NCBI GenBank assembly: GCA_044350805.1
Contig: JBILGU010000002.1
Coordinates: 124,001 to 188,000, forward strand
Direction: 5' to 3'
DNA length: 64,000 nucleotides
Origin: UBA6136 sp044350805
Lineage (GTDB): Bacteria; Pseudomonadota; Gammaproteobacteria; Methylococcales; Methylococcaceae
The notes under the pieces were generated by a model. The model saw only the letters and a program-made list of their open reading frames with translations. It did not search any database and was not told where the DNA came from. Shown here one piece after another: positions 61,848-64,000 of this stretch. How positions within the stretch are numbered: position 1 is the stretch's first letter; every line of letters starts with the position of its first letter. The translations under genes were made by a program, and so were the position numbers.

Positions 61848-63163
61848 TGGTCCTTTTCATTGTCTGGGGACTGCTCAACGGATGGGCGACTCGCGACCCG
61901 ATCATCGCCTGGTTTGTTCTCCACCAAGGGCTGTCCTTACTTTTCATGCTCGGTATTCTCGGCTATATCCGCTATTTTTGGCCGGCTTCCTGGACGCTGC
62001 CCCCGGGCATTATCGTGGACTTACTCATGGGCCCGTATGGGGCCGCGGCATTCTGGTTTGAGTACCGCTTTTTGAGGGAATTTCGCCCGAACCGACACCT
62101 TTTGGCGATTCTGCGCTGGATGCCCGCGTACTTGCCCCTCTATTTCTTGTTGCTGGTCTCAGGCGCGTCGCAGTGGGCCTTTATGTTTGCGATGGGGCTT
62201 TATGTTTTGGCCCCATTTTTGTTTTTTGCCCTGGTCCTGACCATCAAGCCCTCCATGGGGGATGGAGAGGCCTCTTCGATGCCACCCCTCTCACGGCGGA
62301 CGCTGGTGGTCATTTACAGCGTGATCCTCCTGGGCCTCTCCTCATCCAGTCTCCCCGCCCTGGGATGGGTGCGGGCGAATTTTCTGATCTTTGACGGTCT
62401 TTTGATTTATACCCTCATCAATGGGCTGGCCATCCTGATCATCCTTCAGCTCCGTCTTCGCAACACGGACCGCCAGCGCATTGCACTTGAAAGACGCCAT
62501 CAACAAATGCAGGAACGGATTTTGGAAGAGCAGGCCCGTGCTGATGAAAAGGCGCGGTTTCTGGCCATGCTGACCCATGAGCTTCGAACGCCGATGGCGG
62601 TGATCCAAATGACCTTGAATTCGACCGAGTCGGGACCTCGCATTTTGGCAGAGCGTTCGATTGAGGAAATAGGTGAGATTCTGGATCGATGTCTTGCGGC
62701 GGATCAGCTTGAACAGGGAAAGGTCGTCCCTCACCTGGGTGTCATATCGCTGTGTCTTGAAGTGCGCTGTCTCATTACGCGGTGTGCCGACCCCTCGCGA
62801 GTCAAACTAAAGGCAGAGCGCGAATTCCAGATTCGCAGTGATTTGGTTTTGTTGAGACTGGTCCTTTTGAACTTGATCGACAATGCAATCAAGTACAGCG
62901 ATCCGTCCTCGATGATTCGGATGGAGATTGATGAGACGACACAAGGATTCTTCGTGAAGATTGAGAATCAGCCGGGTAAGGCAGGATGGCCGGACCCTGA
63001 GCAGGTTTTCCAAAAATACTACCGCTCTCCCAAGGCGCGGCGCCTCTCGGGCACCGGATTAGGTCTTTATCTCGCCCATCAATTCACTGAGAGCCTGGGG
63101 GGCGATCTTCGCTATACCCCCTCCCGTTCGAACATTGGATTTACCCTATGTCTCCCGCTTTAA
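61847..63163 (+). CDS. Sensor histidine kinase, 7TM and kinase part, after a frameshift
   Basis: 438 residues if started at the ATG at 61847, which lies inside the first membrane helix. The 7TMR-DISM membrane domain covers about 1-215. A coiled linker (RHQQMQERILEEQARADEKA) joins a HisKA domain with the H-box LTHELRTPMAV. An HATPase domain shows the N-box NLIDNAIKYSD and GTGLGLYLA. The D-x-G-x-G box is replaced by IENQPGKAGWPDP, which occurs in some relatives. The 3' end overlaps the response regulator by 16 bases. Together with the part from 61332 it would be a full hybrid-free sensor kinase; here it may be re-initiated at TGATG or non-functional. Confidence 0.8.
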   Translation: MVLFIVWGLLNGWATRDPIIAWFVLHQGLSLLFMLGILGYIRYFWPASWTLPPGIIVDLLMGPYGAAAFWFEYRFLREFRPNRHLLAILRWMPAYLPLYFLLLVSGASQWAFMFAMGLYVLAPFLFFALVLTIKPSMGDGEASSMPPLSRRTLVVIYSVILLGLSSSSLPALGWVRANFLIFDGLLIYTLINGLAILIILQLRLRNTDRQRIALERRHQQMQERILEEQARADEKARFLAMLTHELRTPMAVIQMTLNSTESGPRILAERSIEEIGEILDRCLAADQLEQGKVVPHLGVISLCLEVRCLITRCADPSRVKLKAEREFQIRSDLVLLRLVLLNLIDNAIKYSDPSSMIRMEIDETTQGFFVKIENQPGKAGWPDPEQVFQKYYRSPKARRLSGTGLGLYLAHQFTESLGGDLRYTPSRSNIGFTLCLPL

Positions 63164-63840
63164 GTATCGCGCTGGTGGAGGATCACGATCGACTCCGTGA
63201 GGCGACAGCCGGCTTGCTCCGACGAAATGGTCATCATGTCTTTGAGCTTGAGGCAGCGGAGGATCTGGAGGGGGTGGTTGGCGGCGCGCTGGTCCACCTT
63301 TTTATCCTTGATCTGAATTTGCCGGGCGAGGATGGCCTCGCCTTTGCTCGACGTCTTCGCGAAATTCAGCCGCATGTGGGCATCATCATGGTCACGGCCC
63401 GGGGCAGCTCCCAGCACATCGCCAAGGGCTATCAAGAGGGGGCGGATGTCTATTTGGTAAAGCCCGTGAACCCTGAGATCTTGCTGGGTGCCATTGCCTC
63501 CATCCAGCGGCGATTAACGGAGATCCCGGAGCGGGGCACGGGCCTCTTGCAGTTGGATCTGTCACTGCTGAGACTGACCGGCCCTTCAGGGGAGATCGGT
63601 CTCACCCCGGCCGAGGCCGCCGTTCTGGCTGGATTGATCCGCTCCCCACTTCGGACCTTGGATATCTATCAGCTCTCTCAATTGATGGGACAGTCACCCG
63701 AGGGATTTAAAAAAGCCTCCCTTGAAGTCCGGATTGTTCGTCTTCGAAAGAAGTTGGTGGATGCTGGAGCTGAGCCGGGATGTATCAAGCCCCAGAGACT
63801 TTTGGGTTATCAGCTCTGCGTTCCGATCGAAATCAGGTAA
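63148..63840 (+). CDS. OmpR-type two-component response regulator
   Basis: 230 residues. The receiver domain has VEDHD at the start, the phospho-acceptor in LFILDLNLPGEDG, then MVTARG and LVKPVNP. The C-terminal winged-helix output domain covers about 128-230 (LTPAEAAVLAGLIRSPLRTL, then VRIVRLRKKL). It overlaps the sensor kinase by 16 bases and is surely its partner. Targets are unknown; the outer-membrane-type gene upstream (60204) is a candidate. The regulator is intact though the kinase frame is not. Confidence 0.93.
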   Translation: MSPALSIALVEDHDRLREATAGLLRRNGHHVFELEAAEDLEGVVGGALVHLFILDLNLPGEDGLAFARRLREIQPHVGIIMVTARGSSQHIAKGYQEGADVYLVKPVNPEILLGAIASIQRRLTEIPERGTGLLQLDLSLLRLTGPSGEIGLTPAEAAVLAGLIRSPLRTLDIYQLSQLMGQSPEGFKKASLEVRIVRLRKKLVDAGAEPGCIKPQRLLGYQLCVPIEIR

Positions 63841-64000
63841 GGGGCCTATCAGGTCAATCACCCCAGCCGTCCGTGCCGAATTTCCCCGCGCCTTCGTTTT
63901 TGGGTGGGCGTCGAATGGAGGGGTTTGGCCGCTCTTTAAAGTCTGGGTTTTGGCTTGGATGATGGTGAGGCACTCAGCGCCGCGCGCGAAAGAAATCGAG
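63841..64000. other. Terminal 160 bases without a supported gene
   Basis: Both strands were read. Short open stretches exist but show no known domain, start signal or strong hairpin. Confidence 0.4.

Noticed and set aside
63780..63962. Plus-strand reading frame of 60 codons at the end of the window
   Set aside because: It begins inside the response regulator in another frame and has no binding site or domain.

Overview
The window is GC-rich chromosomal sequence (high-50s percent GC by eye), densely coded on both strands, with almost only housekeeping genes. Gene content and order point to a Betaproteobacterium, probably a Nitrosomonadales-like lineage. This is inferred from order and protein signatures: hslV-hslU-DUF971-ubiE-ubiJ-ubiB, glnE next to ilvE, murJ-ribF-ileS-lspA, rplU-rpmA-obg-proB, ndk-rlmN-hisS-yfgM-bamB-der, and the HslV N-terminus MEQFHGTT. 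No rRNA, tRNA, CRISPR array, prophage or insertion sequence was seen.

Layout. 1-5561 (minus): one tight run hslV-hslU-DUF971-ubiE-ubiJ-ubiB followed by the start of an MBOAT O-acyltransferase cut by the window edge. 5667-8575 (plus): a membrane acyltransferase with SGNH domain and rlmJ. 8583-11886 (minus): a HoxH-type NiFe hydrogenase large subunit with its maturation protease but no small subunit or diaphorase genes, then a PepSY transmembrane protein. 11981-16787 (plus): an RlmI-like methyltransferase, a Do/DegP protease and sucCD. 16784-23417 (minus): a DUF4136 lipoprotein, a decayed ATPase relic, ilvE, glnE, a TPR protein and a BatA-like VWA protein. 23502-24099 (minus): a brnTA toxin-antitoxin locus whose toxin gene has an in-frame stop. 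24251-32845: mazG (plus), a SemiSWEET, a 51-residue membrane peptide, then LOG-murJ-ribF-ileS-lspA-ampD (minus). 33004-36186 (plus): iscR with an upstream IscR-type site, a cysteine desulfurase and an IscA-like protein without iscU, then a secreted collagen-like protein. 36405-42422 (plus): ndk-rlmN-hisS-yfgM-bamB-der. 42425-45060 (minus): L,D-transpeptidase and a membrane glycosyltransferase. 45192-51437: rpsT (plus) and the minus-strand runs rplU-rpmA-obg-proB and rluD-pgeF-ZIP transporter-tail-anchored protein. 51487-59150 (plus): bamD, a PfkB kinase, mltB, sixA, and the glucan genes opgG and opgH with a small unknown gene between them. 59168-63840: a DUF4239 membrane protein, an outer-membrane-type protein, and a 7TM sensor kinase (reading frame broken) with its response regulator.

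Together the genes cover envelope building (MurJ, LspA, AmpD, MltB, LdtA-like, BamB/D, Opg), ubiquinone synthesis, proteolysis, translation and Fe-S/hydrogenase metabolism. I did not find a clear new system. The most informative oddities are small: the toxin with a nonsense codon beside an intact antitoxin, an ATPase relic beside an AT-rich 15-bp inverted repeat, the hydrogenase large subunit without partners, the isc cluster without a scaffold, and the split sensor kinase.
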